Assembly (NCBI GenBank): GCA_030770535.1
Contig: JASVEC010000031.1
Location: forward strand, 372,001-436,000
Direction: 5' to 3'
Source: Batkoa obscura
Taxonomy: Eukaryota > Entomophthoromycota > Entomophthoromycetes > Entomophthorales > Batkoaceae
Length of the DNA stretch: 64,000 bases
Position 1 is the first letter of the stretch, and the number at the start of each line of letters is the position of its first letter. Positions 1-11,521 of the stretch are shown here, one piece after another. The notes beneath the pieces were generated by a model. It did not search any database, was not told the origin of the DNA, and worked only from the letters and a program-made list of their open reading frames with translations. A program made the translations under genes and the position numbers.

Positions 1-439
1 GTTTTTTTATTTCTATAGATTTTATGATTTTAATTACAATTATATCACTTTTTTGATTTATCAGATACTAGATAACAATGTATTTTTTATTATTTTTATA
101 TCTTTATTTTTGTATTATTGACAGTTGAGTTATTAATTTTACTATGTTCACAGATAAAAATCTTAATTTCAAATTAATTGAATAATGTTTTCCATTTTAT
201 CTAATACTTTAAAACTATTTTCTCATTTAAAAGATTCTTAAAAATATTTACTAATCATAGTTTTTCTATGGTGCTTAATAAAAAAATTAAGCTGGATATT
301 TGAAACATTGTTTATTTTATGAATTTCTTTAAATATATCATACAAAAACTTTTAAGATTTAAAGTAGTTTGTTGTATCTGCCTATATATTAATTTTTGTA
401 AATTTTTTAAAAGCTCTCCAAATACTAAATTAATTAAAT

Positions 440-537
440 GGGGATGTATTTTTGTGCTTAGGAATTTTACTAACAAATTTTCCGCTTAGATAACGCTTAA
501 AAAGTGGAAAAATAATGAAGTCGAAAAAAACACTCCC
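440..537 (+). mobile_element. MITE copy 1 (GGGG family)
   Basis: A 98-bp element with GGGGATGT and ACTCCC ends, flanked on both sides by AAAT. It is inserted in decayed transposon copy 1, within the part that codes the segment before the second catalytic Asp. Plus orientation is defined as the one that starts GGGGATGTATTTTTGTG. Confidence 0.85.
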
Positions 538-907
538 AAATAGTTTCTTATATATAAGGATGTCTTTTAAATATTAATACAAAATTTATATAATCCATAT
601 AACTTTTTTTTATTGAAGGATTTTTATATCTATATTTTATTTTCTATTATTATACTTGTTTTAATTTTTTTTAATTATATGCTAGGTGCTTATATTATAC
701 AGATCTATTTTTCTTACTAAACTTTTAAAACTGCTTGATATATATTAAAAAATATTGGCTTAGCTGCTGCTTTATTTTTTAAATCATCAAAATGCTTATT
801 ATATATCATTTTTTTAACTTTTGTTTAATGTACATACTATCTGATAAATATTTAATATCATTATTCTTTTATTAAATTTTGATAAAACAATTAACAATTA
901 AACAAAT

Positions 908-1006
908 GGGGATGTATTTTTGTGTTTAAGAATTTTACTAACAAATTTCCCGCTTAAATAGCGCTTAAAAAATGGAGAAAGTAATGAAACCAAAAAAAAC
1001 ACTCCC
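908..1006 (+). mobile_element. MITE copy 2 (GGGG family), at the shared AAAT site
   Basis: 99 bp, flanked by AAAT on both sides. It sits at the same place in the host transposon sequence, and in the same relative orientation, as the MITEs at 28,556-28,653 and 57,865-57,962. Confidence 0.85.
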
Positions 1007-1017
1007 AAATGTTATAT

Positions 1018-1082
1018 AGAGATGTGTTTTTGTGTTCAAGAATGTTAGTAATGATCTTTCCACTCATAGCGCTTAAAAAATG
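1018..1082 (+). mobile_element. MITE copy 3 (GGGG family), partial
   Basis: Matches the first two thirds of the family consensus (left end through the AGCGCTT core) and then stops. It lies where transposon copy 1 ceases to be recognisable. The left flank reads TTATAT. Confidence 0.7.
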
Positions 1083-1675
1083 TTTAAACAATTAGAATGT
1101 AAACTATGAAATTAGCTTTGTAGTTTTTATTACTTTGCTAAATTATTTGAAATTGTCAAAAGTTTAAGTTAATTTCAAAACTTTTGTATTTAAATTAATT
1201 TATATAAGTAGCATTGTTTTATTCAATATGTATTTGATCAAAATATAATAAATTTTATACTTAAAATAAGTTTGTATTGTAATGCTATAATAATTACATT
1301 CATTCAAGTAAACTGATATAGATAACTTAATTTAAAAATGAATATAAAAATTTCAAATTAAAAAATACTAGTTATTTTACATTTTATACTGTCTAAATAT
1401 CTATATCTATATTTATGATATATTTTATTAAACTAATTGATATTCAAAATTATACTAAATAACATATTCTATATTCATTACTGATAAATAAAAATCTATA
1501 CTTTTTATTATATAAGAAAATGAATTATTAAAATTAGTTGAAACTAAAAGAGTGCTTAGCTAATTAAACTGATTTAGCTTTCTGGCAAAAATTAAAAAAA
1601 ACTCATAAATTGAATAAACTCAGTTTATCGTCATTAAAAATTTAAAACTGAATTAAATTGAATCAACTAATATAT
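1083..1675. other. AT-rich stretch, no gene seen
   Basis: No convincing coding frame, RNA gene or repeat was seen. It lies between a partial MITE and the next MITE. Confidence 0.5.
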
Positions 1676-1774
1676 GGGAGTGTTTTTTTTGACTTCATTA
1701 TTTTTTCCATTTTTTAAGCGCTATTTAAGCGGAAAAATTATTAATAAAGTTCTTAAACACAAAAATACATCCCC
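1676..1774 (-). mobile_element. MITE copy 4 (GGGG family)
   Basis: 99 bp in reverse orientation, GGGAGTG to CATCCCC. Flanks ATAT and ATTT agree at three of four bases. The apparent 89-residue frame over it is chance and not a gene. Confidence 0.85.
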
Positions 1775-2189
1775 ATTTATTGCCACTAAATTTTTTTATT
1801 TTATTACTATTGTTTTACTTTATGTTCAAGTAAGGGTTACACTTAATTTAAAAAAACTTACATTGGAGTATTTCTCGTTTTTTGATATAGTAAGTCTTTT
1901 ATATATAAGCTATTGTTTACTTGAATATAATATCATAATCTAAACCTTGTAAACTCTAAATTTCACTTTCACTTTAAATCTATGGATATTATCTCGATAA
2001 AACCATTTCATCACTATATTATATTTATTATATTGATTTATTAGCTAGCTATATTAGCTTATCAAGTCTATTTTGTTTTAGCATCAAGTCCTTTTATAAT
2101 TTATATTTTACTATGAACATTCGTTCTTTGACATCCCATTATAAATTCTTTAGTACTAAATTTTTAATTCAATATGAATAGCAGTGAAA

Positions 2190-2903
2190 GTAATAAGTGC
2201 CACCCGATTCTTGTTTGAATCAAGAAACACTAATTGAGCTATGTAATAAATATAAAATATATAGATCATTGCTTCAGTATGGAATAATGATGAACTTTTC
2301 AAAAGTTAGATTTTATTATAATAAACCCAGTATAAGGATTAAAATAGAAAATTTCCATGAATGTACCAAACATGTAATTGGGAAACTTATATATTCCACA
2401 ATAGGAAAAGCTAAAGGTAATAAATTGGAAATTAGATTTAAAAAAAAAAAGGTCAAGAAGCAGTGTTAAACCAAAAATGGATTATTGATGAGTATGAAGT
2501 TAGAGTTTATAGGTCGTGGTGTTATTTAGAGATTATTATCCGTTTAATAATATTAAGCTTTGGGCAGGGATTTATTGGCAAAGCATTCGAAGAAAAGCAA
2601 AAAACTAACTTCAGTATTTATGGCAAAGTTGTTTATTGTACTCCTCTATTAGTTGATAAATATCCTTTTTATTTCAATCTTGCGATGTTATTTCTTATGC
2701 CAAACGATGAAGTGTATTATAATAAAGTAATCATCACAAGCAAGTTTTTAATCAGCACAAATCTTCTATCAGTCATTTATGTATATGAACCACCTGAAAT
2801 CAAATGTATTTATTGTAGAAATACCACTCATATGAACAATCAATGCGTAACAATTGGTGTTTTAAGGAATTTATTTGATATTGCAAAGAGAGATTCGTCA
2901 TGA
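2190..2903 (+). pseudogene. Decayed zinc-knuckle ORF1/Gag-like protein, copy A
   Basis: Two neighbouring frames (2197-2469 and 2463-2903) both match the 202-aa protein at 16,767-17,375. Shared landmarks are a KYKI..R...Q..IMM start, an NQKW(I/E) segment, the phrase IYGKVV.CT followed by a hydrophobic strand with LMPND, and a terminal CX2CX4HX4C zinc knuckle (CIYC...H....C). The layout resembles the nucleic-acid-binding ORF1 of LINEs or a Gag. No reverse transcriptase lies nearby, so the parent element is not identified. The copy is broken, with at least one break. Confidence 0.55.
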
Positions 2904-3140
2904 CAACCAAGGACTCAGAAATAAAATAAAATTCAATCATACTGCTATTCTACTTGCTTTGAGTTTACACGGAAATTGCTAATATGATTTTTAATTCTTG
3001 TTTTAATCTTAAATATACTTTGTTTAATATATTAATCTAAATCAATAAGTAAATTGTATCTTGTTTTTACTATAATATATATCTTATTAGAGTTTTGTTC
3101 AATAAAACTATTCAAAGATTTTATAAAAGGATCAATATAT
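2904..3140. other. Downstream flank of zinc-knuckle copy A
   Basis: AT-rich sequence between the decayed ORF and the next MITE. No reverse transcriptase or long terminal repeat is visible. Confidence 0.4.
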
Positions 3141-3236
3141 GGGAATATATTTTTGTATTTAAGAGTTTTACTAACAGTTTTTCCACTCAAATAGCGCTAA
3201 AAGATGGAAAATTAATGAAGCCAAAAAAACACCCCC
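3141..3236 (+). mobile_element. MITE copy 5 (GGGG family)
   Basis: 96 bp, flanked by ATAT on both sides. This is the last copy before the housekeeping island at 5.2-15.6 kb. Confidence 0.85.
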
Positions 3237-4099
3237 ATATATAAGATAGTAATGTAATAAAAAGCATTGTGAATTTTATAAAATGGGTTTAAAATAAATC
3301 GTATTCTAAGCATAGCGGATAAAGTAATAATTTTTTATAAAATTTGTATTTAATTTTGTTATTGGCTAAACATAATTACATTTCTATTCTATCCCGTAGA
3401 TTCAAAAAGAAATATTCATTATATACGTATATAAACATTTATTTTATAAAGTCATTATTTATTAAACCTGGAGAGTTAATTATATTATCATAAAGCTATA
3501 TTTTATAGCATTAATGTAGATAAACTGACTAAAAACGTTTTGTATTTATTGTAACAAATTTTACGATCCTTTCGATCCTTTATGTTAAACTAACACTTGA
3601 TTTTAAACTTCTCTCTATCAAGGTATTCATCGTTGTTTTTACATGCTTTGGGGATTTTAAAATATAGCACTGATTTCTTTGACTATGTAGCTTAATATAA
3701 ATACAAAGCTACTATGTTCTAGACACTGTTGTTATGACATTGAGTTTGCTATGTTATTTTGTCAAGCCTATCAAATTATTTTAAGTTTCATTATTTTATC
3801 AAGTTTCTTGTATTTGTGCTCTCGTTTTTATTATGAAAGTCCTTGATTCTTATATAAATGGCTTTCAAATATTAAATTCTTATATTTATATATTATATCT
3901 TGAAGAAGCCTTATTTATAACTGTTATAATATTTAATAACAACCTTTTTATAAATAAGTGACGATTGATTTATGATAATCGTATTTTAGTATAAAATATC
4001 AAAAGTTTTGTTGTGACACTTATCAAATCAAAACCAAAATGTATATTGATAACGTTGATAAGCGTATTTTGTAGATTTTTTTAATAAAATTCTTAAAAA
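3237..4099. other. AT-rich stretch, no gene seen
   Basis: No frame, RNA gene or repeat family could be supported here. Confidence 0.5.
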
Positions 4100-4715
4100 T
4101 TGAATATTTTAGATACAAGTATAAGATCAATAAATCATTTCTTTGATATGGGATAATGATTAACTTGTCCGAAGTTAACTTCCGACAACATAAAGTAAAG
4201 AGTCAAAAGCTTACTTTTATAAATATTAAGGATTGTGTATCAACTATATATTTACCACACTTTATTTTTATCCAATGATTGAATTTAAAGAATCTAGTAA
4301 AGTTGGAATTGGAAAGAGAATTCATGTTAAACAAAAATGGGATATAGATGGACATGTAGTTATATGATGTCGATTATGGGATTATTCAGAGAACGTTATG
4401 GATATAATGTTATCAAACTTTGGAACTAAAATTGCTTTTGGAAAATTTGAAGAGAGAATAAAATGCTAACTTAGTATCTATAGAAAAGTTATTTCATGTA
4501 CTCGATTGTTTGAACCTAGTAAAATATTCCGAATTGATATTGTAATAATCTTTCTAATATCAAATGATGGGACAGGGAATAGACCAGTGTTATCACATGA
4601 ATTTCTAACTAGTAATAACCTTCCGCCAGCTATTTGTATCTATGATATTTCTAAAGCTAAATGTATTCATTGTGGAAGTATTAATCATAAGAGTAAGAAA
4701 TGTGCAGATATTTGA
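4100..4715 (+). pseudogene. Decayed zinc-knuckle ORF1/Gag-like protein, copy B
   Basis: Matches the same protein as copy A in broken frames. It keeps the KYKIN start, NQKWD-like and IYRKVISCT-like segments, and a terminal zinc knuckle CIHCGSINHKSKKC (CX2CX4HX4C) near 4664-4705. It is the most decayed of the three copies, with several breaks. No polymerase gene is adjacent. Confidence 0.5.
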
Positions 4716-5178
4716 GGCTATAAAAAATTATTTATTTAGCCTGAAAAAGATCAACGTAACAACTTATTTGTTTTTTTGTATGCTAATTATTATAAAAATT
4801 AGAATAAACTTATCCGTCTTAAACCTTTAATATGACTATTTTTGATTTATATTGTATATGCTTCTTCCATTAAAAAATTGATCTTGTTTAGGTTGACAAA
4901 TGTTTAAAGACTAATTTAATTATTAGAAAAGTTAAAATCGTAAAACAAACTATTATTCATAGTATAACAATTTGATTAAAATTATGTTTATTTTATGAAA
5001 GCATAAAAATTAAAAAATTGTTTTAAAAGAAATAAAACTTTAGTTAATCATTTTAAAAAAAATGAAAACTGGATTAATTTCAATTTAAATAATAATTATG
5101 CATAACTTCAAGAATCCCCCAAAAAACCGAAATTTTCATTTTAAAAGCTTGACTTTTTTATATATAAAATAATCAAAA
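4716..5178. promoter_or_regulatory. Intergenic region upstream of NOP9
   Basis: AT-rich spacer holding the presumed NOP9 promoter. A run of C and A (near 5115) and an A/T-rich stretch precede the ATG at 5179. No specific factor site could be assigned. Confidence 0.3.
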
Positions 5179-8100
5179 ATGCCCAGAGATAAAAATAGAA
5201 GACCCAGACGTAGACCAAAGACTCAAGAGGAAGAAGAGAATAACCAAATCAATGAAATCAAACCGGAAGAAATTGAGCAAAAAATTGATAATCAAGACAA
5301 CCAAATAGGAGACGATAATTATGAAGCAGAAGAACGATTTAATGGCGGTAGACCATCTTATATTGATCCAGCATCATTCGGTCAAGTAGAACCTGAAGTT
5401 CAACATTATTTTAAAAACTTAGAAAAAGTTGTTGATGATAAAGATAATGTACCAGAAGGTAAGTGAGTAGGCTATTTTTTTATAAGAATAATATTAAAAT
5501 TTATTCTAGATTTGGATCTTATGATTGAAAATGCTTTTAGTGAAATTAAAGATAAAGAATATCAGTTGTTTGTTGATCATGAATGTTCAAGAGTTTTAGA
5601 AAAAATTGTTTGTTTAGCTCCAACTTATAGAATTGTTCAATTATTGAACGTTTTAAATCAGAAGTAAAAAGATTTGTTTACCAATAATTTATATATTAAT
5701 ATAGTTTAGACTTCTTACTTGTTTAACTCATCGATTTGCCTCCCATGTATGCCAGACATTAATTATTTTATCTTCAGAAATCTTAGATAGAGAAGTAAGC
5801 TTTTTTATTTACTTTTGAGTAAAAATAAGTATTAATAAAAAAAAATAGTGTAAAGGACAACCAGTAAAAATACCTGAAGATTTAAAAGAGGAGATAGGTG
5901 AATTACCAACTATGGAAGAATTATTTATTTCAATATCCAATGTAAGTTTTGTGTGTAAAGGAATTTTTTATTTATATTTAATCTAAATAGAACCTTTCCG
6001 GTCGTTGGTCCGATCTAATTTTTGATACTTTTGCTTCCCATGTGCTTCGAGTAGTACTTCAAGTATTTCATGGCTCACCAATTGAGGATGCCAACTCCCA
6101 TAAATCCGTAGTTAAAAGTAAAAGTTCCAAAAAATACATGGAAGCTAAAAGTGGCGGGAATTTTATAGTAAATTTATATCATTACTCTAACCTATTTATT
6201 TTGTATTAATATGTTTATAGGCACCGAAATTAGAAGGAAATAGACAAGTACCAGATTCTTTTAAAGATTTATTGAAAAATGTAACTACTGAGTTAATTGT
6301 TGATGTATCAGAAACTGTATTGAGAACCACTGTTTTTCATACAACGGCTAGTCCAGTTATTCAATTATTATTACAAATTCAATCTAAAAAAGATGGACCT
6401 GAAAGTGTGGATGCCTATGTTAATACTTTATTACATGATATTCCTACTGAAGAAGGTAAGCTGTTTTAATTATTATTTTGTTATAGAATATATATTAATT
6501 TTTTTTAGCTATCATAAATCAAGGAGATAAATTAAAAAATCCATATGTACTTGCTATTATTAAAGATAATGTAGGATCTCATTTATTTGAAAAAATAGTA
6601 CAAGTAAGCATTATTTATATAGATTATTATTCAATATTAGATGCTAAATCAATTAACAATTAGGTCGTTTCAAATTCAATGTATAATCGAATTTATCAGT
6701 TATATTTCCGTAATAAAATGATAGATTTAAGTTTACATGGTACGGGAAATTTTGTTATTCAAAGTTTGATTTCAAATGCTAGAAGTGAAGCTCAATTACA
6801 ATCTATGATTGATGAAGTTGTTCCTTCTTTTGAAAGGCTTTTGAGTAAGTTTGGATTTTTTATTGGTGGGTATATGTTTTTTATAAAGTTTTTAAATAGA
6901 GGTTGGTCGTCCAGGTGTCGTTAGAAGTGTTGTCGATGCTTGTCTTAATTTAAATGCTTGTTATAAGGAAGCTGTTAAGGTAGTTATTCGATTTAATATA
7001 TAAAGAGTTTAAATTCCAAGTTATAACAATATGTTTAGTTGACTTCAACATACACTAAATGATTAAACCTTATATTAATTTTTGTTTTGCTTTAGGGACT
7101 TACATCAGCATTCCATATCAATACGCCAACTGAACAAAAAGATTTAATTCATGTTGTATTAAGAATGGAAAGTTATCCAGTAATTTTATTTATTAATATT
7201 AATACTTAATTATTAAATGATGTATTATAGACATATAAACAATATGAGCATGAAAAAGTTAAATATCATCTTCAAGGATCAACACTATTACAATCTTTAA
7301 TAAAATATCCAGAACCACATAATGGATTAGTTATTAATAGGTAACATAATAACTAACAGTATAAAAATGTGAAATACTAATATTATTTAATAGTATATTA
7401 AGTCAATCTAGTGAAACATTATTAAGTTTATCAAAAGATCAAACAGCTTCATTTATTATTGAAAAGATATTAAAATCGGACAATATCAATCTTAAAGTTA
7501 AACGTAGAATATTAAATGCATTTGATGGCTCATTTCATTTGCTTGCTATTGACAAATTTGCTGGTCGTATTTTAGATGCTTGCTGGGCTATTGCTGATAT
7601 TAAAGACAAAGTAAGTTTATAATAATGTTAATATTAATATAAACTAATTACTAATAAATATTTAATTTTAATAGGAAAAAATAGCTAGTGAATTAGTACA
7701 ACATGAAAGTTTACTAGCAACAAATTTCTTTGGAAAATTTGCTTTAAGAAATTGTAAAATTGAAAGTTTTAAATATAAAAAAGACGATTGGATATTACGT
7801 GAAGAAGGATTTGATCGTAAAAAACAAATGTTTAATGAAATATTTGATGAAAAAGATCAATCTTTATTTACAAAGAAAAAATCGTTATTAGCTAATAGTT
7901 TAAAGCCAAGTATAGCATATCAAGATAGTAATGAGAATGAGAAGAATGGGGGGAAGGTAATTTTGATTGAACTTTTTTTAGTAACAAAGATAATTGATTT
8001 TTTATGTTAGAATGTATCAAACAATAATAAGGTTTCAGAAATTGATGAGCTATTTTCAAAAGTTAAGAAAGAAAATAAAGAGGATGATATAATAAATAAG

Positions 8101-8340
8101 AACATAGAAATAGAAAAACCAAAAAAGAGTAAAAAGAATAAAAAGAAAGATAAAGATATGGAAGACATATTAGAAGCTATAACATTCTCCTCTGGTAAAA
8201 AGAAGCGTAAGAAAGAAGAAAAGAAGGATGAGAAAAAAGAAAAGAAGGAGAAAAAAGAAAAAAAAGGCGAGGATAGGGTTAAGAAGGAAAAAAGTAACGA
8301 CGATATCTTTTTAAACGTAAACGGAGATTCAAGAAAATAA
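5179..8340 (+). CDS. NOP9: Nop9-like pumilio-repeat nucleolar protein (14 exons)
   Basis: Probable Nop9, the nucleolar Puf-family RNA-binding protein needed for small-subunit pre-rRNA processing. Splicing at GT-AG sites gives exons near 5179-5458, 5510-5663, 5710-5794, 5849-5941, 5991-6167, 6221-6455, 6509-6603, 6664-6844, 6900-6979, 7096-7179, 7231-7340, 7394-7610, 7675-7956 and 8011-8340. These sum to a whole number of codons, about 800 residues. The start is basic (MPRDKNRRPRRRPK). Puf helices recur through the body: CSRVLEKIV, RFASHVCQT, FASHVLRVV, VGSHLFEKIV, GTGNFVIQSL, TASFIIEKIL, FAGRILDAC and FGKFALRN. The C-terminus is a long Lys/Glu-rich tail, likely nucleolar targeting. It is longer than yeast Nop9, mostly because of this tail. 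It is the first gene of a MITE-free island. Confidence 0.9.
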
Positions 8341-8807
8341 AGGAAGAAAGTATCTAAAAAAGTATGAATGATTTTGAGACATAACAAGTATTGTAATAAT
8401 ATATAGAGTTTTATCGTATAATATAGGTTATACTTTTATAGAGAGTTAGGTTATGAAATAAATATAAATTAACTATTTAGTGTTTTTGTTTTATTGTTTT
8501 GATTTATTTATGCTTTGTTTAAACTTTCTATAACTTAGACCATCAAAATGGTCAATTAGCATAGTATTTATGTTGAATTCAACTTCATGATTAATTTATT
8601 TGATAAATTGGTATTCTGATTATTACTATAACTTCAATGAACTATTGTTTAATTATTACAATATTTTTTAGAAATCCCAATTTCAAATTAAACGCTTACT
8701 AAAAAAGACTCAAAAAAAACAAGCTTCAATTTAATTGGTAAAAATTTCGACCTAATTCAGTTTCACTTGTGATAAGCTAATTTTTAACTTTTTTATAATT
8801 AACTACA
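8341..8807. promoter_or_regulatory. NOP9-MIC26/27 intergenic region
   Basis: AT-rich spacer between two genes in the same direction. It presumably holds the NOP9 3' end and the next promoter. No clear motif was seen. Confidence 0.3.
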
Positions 8808-9801
8808 ATGGCCAGCAAATTGATTAGAGTAAATAAACAACTCATAGTATAATACTACATTATGTTAATAGCAATGAACTATTTAGAAAGCCTTTATTGG
8901 AACCTCATTACTTGGGGTAGGAAGTTTAATTAATAAACAAGCTATTTTAAATCAAGGAGAGAAAACTAAAGTAAATAAGATTAAAATGAACAAAACATAA
9001 GAATACTAATATAATAATTTAGCCAAGTATTTATGATGATAGTGTCATTGAGTTGGTTTATCTTGAAGATAAAACTTCAAGACTTGAGCATAAAATTAAA
9101 GAAATTCGTTTAGAAACTAATGAACAAATTGTAGGCTATAAAGTAAGTCTTATTATTGCTATCTTAATCTGTTAATTAACTAATTGTTTCTATCAAAAAA
9201 TGTAGAGTTTTATTCAAAGTTATATTGATAAAATTGTTCATTTTGAACAAAAAACTGAAAGTGAGCGGTTTATATTTGATTAAAATGAATGATTTTATAT
9301 TAATTTTAATAGAATTTGTCCACTCTTTAGTACCAAAAAATGAGACTTTATTACCCAATTCTTTATATGTCGGTATTGCTACTTTATATGGTAGTATTTT
9401 AGCTAGAAACAGTAATCACTTTAATTGGTTTTTTATTATCTTAGTTAACTAACCGACAATTTTACCATATAGGATTCTTCCTCCTTCGTTTAGCTTCCCC
9501 CCTAGCTTTTGGTATTTCCTTTTCTTATTTCTTATTGCCAGGTACCACTCAAAATATAGCAGATCGATTAGTTGATTTTTATAAAAATAATTCAACCAAT
9601 TTGAACTTCAATGAAATCAGTTCTGCTTCAAGTACTACTACTGAACATTCTAAAAGTTATACATCTCCAGAGTTAGATATCAATAATAAAAATCAAAATG
9701 CTCCACTTGAACAAACAATTCAAGAAGTTGAGGCTATGTATACTACTCGTGGTGATCCAGGCGTCCGTCCTGTTTTGGAGCGTAAAGAAACTTCAGAATA
9801 A
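8808..9801 (+). CDS. MICOS subunit of the apolipoprotein O / Mic26-Mic27 family
   Basis: Inner-membrane protein of the MICOS complex that shapes crista junctions. Starting at ATG 8808 (MASKLIR) and splicing five short introns gives about 234 residues, close to yeast Mic27. The family signature is the glycine-rich hydrophobic pair: YVGIATLYGSILARN, then across an intron RFFLLRLASPLAFGISFSYFLLP. These are the two membrane segments typical of ApoO-like proteins. An earlier hydrophobic stretch (AFIGTSLLGVGSLI) follows the N-terminus and a charged, coiled-coil-like part lies between. The C-terminus is polar (ending RPVLERKETSE). It converges on ATP4, ending only 199 bp from the ATP4 stop. Mic26 versus Mic27 cannot be decided from sequence alone. 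Confidence 0.83.
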
Positions 9802-10000
9802 ATATAAAAGTTTAATTAATATGTTTTGTTATTGAAAGGTAGTTGTAATTTTTTGTGCTTTAGTTTTTTATTTATTAGGATTTTTTAAACAAATTTATAA
9901 AGAAACAATTAAATAGAGTGGAAAAAAGATTAAGATTTTAATATTTTATTTAATGGAACAATTAAGCCAGTTTAATAAACTAGTATATCGTTCAATGGAT

Positions 10001-11106
10001 TTATGCTTTGGCAATAAGTTCTAAAGAAAGAAGTAATAAATATATAATCAAAGATAAAACGACAAAAAAAATTACTTTGGGCATCAGCAATAGCTTCTTT
10101 AAGGAGTTGAGCTTGCTATTAAAATATTAATACCAAAATAACAATACATATAAAATCACTTACAATTTTTGGATCCTTAATAGATTTTTGAACATTTTCT
10201 AAAACTTGAGCAGCAACAGCTTTTTGTTCTTGTTCACGTACAGCGTTTTCATAACGTACCCAAGAATCAAGAGTAGATTTAATTTCACTGTTGACTTGAA
10301 CTTGTTGCTTGAGTTCAAAAATTTTACTTTGCATAGAAGCTAATTCCTATTAATTGAAAATGAAATTATTGATATCGTAATAAAATATAATTCAAGTATT
10401 AAGGACTACCTTTGACATAGTAAATAAATCTTTGGTAACTGGTACAATATCAGATAATTGAGTAGCAGATTCAATACGTTCTTTGACTTGTTCTTTATGA
10501 TTTTGACGAGCTTCAACTAAAAGGTTTTTAATGAACTAAATAAAAAAAATCAGTTATTCTCAAACTCATAATTTCAGCTCAAATAAACTTACATTTAATC
10601 GATTTTCAGCCCATTCATTATAGGGAGCTTTAGCATTTTTTAAAATTAAAGCAACAATAGCTAAGAAAGAAGCAGCAACAACAGTTTCTTCATTAACTAC
10701 ATAAATTTCTTTAGAAATTAACCAAGTAGATAAAGTAGCTCCGATGGTAACAAATCCAGCTTTTGATACAATATTGTTTCCTGGAAGGGAATCAATCAAA
10801 CTAGTAGCTTTGGTTTTTGGATCAACTTGTTTAACTAAAACAACAAAGGTTAATAAAAAAGGTACAAATGAGATGATGAAAATTACCTTCTGGGGTGCTG
10901 GAAGAGTTACGAACACTGAAATATTTTTAATATTTTTTTAGTTTAAAATGTATAAATAAAATTACATTTGGTTACAAACTGAAGTACGTAAACTTTTAGC
11001 AGCTACAGTACGGGATACAGCTATTTAAAAAAATTAACCTTTAAAATCTTCAACTATGTAATAATATTTTACTTGATAATGAAGAAATCGCAAATTTGGA
11101 AGCCAT
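10001..11106 (-). CDS. ATP4: Mitochondrial F1Fo ATP synthase subunit b (subunit 4)
   Basis: Peripheral-stalk subunit b of mitochondrial ATP synthase. The ATG at 11,106 opens a basic presequence (MASKFAISSLS, then VSRTVAAKSLRTSV) rich in Ser/Arg/Thr, as expected for matrix import. After several small introns comes STPEVKQVDPKTKATSLID, then SLPGNNIVSKAG, two hydrophobic segments (GFVTIGATLSTWLISKEIYV and VVAASFLAIVALILKNA), PYNEWAENRLN, and a long charged helix (FIKNLLVEARQNHKEQV and onward) that forms the stalk. The last exon ends LLPKH at TAA 10,001-10,003. The frame near 10,845-10,916 that reads FVTLPAPQK is intron plus exon in the wrong phase: intron about 10,835-10,888 removes it. The total is about 240 residues, the usual length. 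It is transcribed divergently from the LYR gene. Confidence 0.95.
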
Positions 11107-11521
11107 TTTTAAATCTAAAATTTAATCTTAATTAATAAACAACGTAATTTCTGAAGTATCTTGTATTGTCTTACTAACTATTGTTTTAAGATAGAGTTTT
11201 TTTAACCTTAAAATTAAAACGTTGTTTACTCGCAACTATCAGATTCGAAATTGATAAAATAAACCAATCAGATATTGATAAGTTAGGGTTATTTAATTTT
11301 ACCCTAATTTTAAAAAAAATTACTGGCTAAAATACTAAGTTTAGGTTTGGGGTACAGGGCATTATACTTTTGGGGTACTTAATTTTAGTGTAAAAATTGT
11401 AGTGATGCAAAATTAAATGATTGGATTTATCCCAAAATTAAATCCCATCGCATTTTATTTAGGATAAACTTTATTTTAATTTTAGTTACAATTTTATCAA
11501 AAAAATCAAAATCAAAATCAA
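11107..11521. promoter_or_regulatory. Shared divergent promoter region, ATP4 / LYR gene
   Basis: 415 bp between the start codons of two mitochondrial genes read in opposite directions. It holds an inverted repeat (TTAGGGT at 11,283-11,289 and ACCCTAA at 11,301-11,307) and a direct repeat of TTTGGGGTAC (11,346-11,355 and 11,369-11,378). These G-rich words stand out in the AT-rich background and may be factor sites. That role is inference. Confidence 0.4.

Larger units (their letters stand above)
1..1017 (-). mobile_element. Decayed copy 1 of the GGGG-ended DNA transposon (truncated by window edge)
   Basis: The reverse complement matches the intact element at 58,997-61,460 in pieces: the stretch at 1-90 corresponds to its C-terminal coding end, around 360-430 to the region coding the WADTGNHFR motif, and around 680-900 to the central part with the cysteine pair. 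No long frame is left. There are internal deletions around 545-680. Two complete MITEs (440-537, 908-1006) lie inside and a partial one (1018-1082) caps the recognisable end. The element continues to the left of the window. Confidence 0.7.

Noticed and set aside
1674-1943. 89-residue frame starting MGVFFLTSLFFPFFKRYLSGKI, with look-alikes at several other places
   Set aside because: All these look-alike frames lie over reverse-read MITE copies; the shared residues are translated MITE sequence, not a protein family.
8007-8387. 126-residue Phe/Ser-rich minus-strand frame
   Set aside because: Antisense of the Lys/Glu-rich tail of NOP9.
10835-10916. Hydrophobic start MFVTLPAPQKVIFIISFVPFLL for ATP synthase subunit b
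   Set aside because: It reads through an intron in the wrong phase. The spliced reading gives a presequence followed by STPEVKQVDPKTKATSLID, which fits subunit b.
11283-11307. TTAGGG motif as a telomere relic
   Set aside because: Only a single TTAGGG with its inverted partner; no tandem run.
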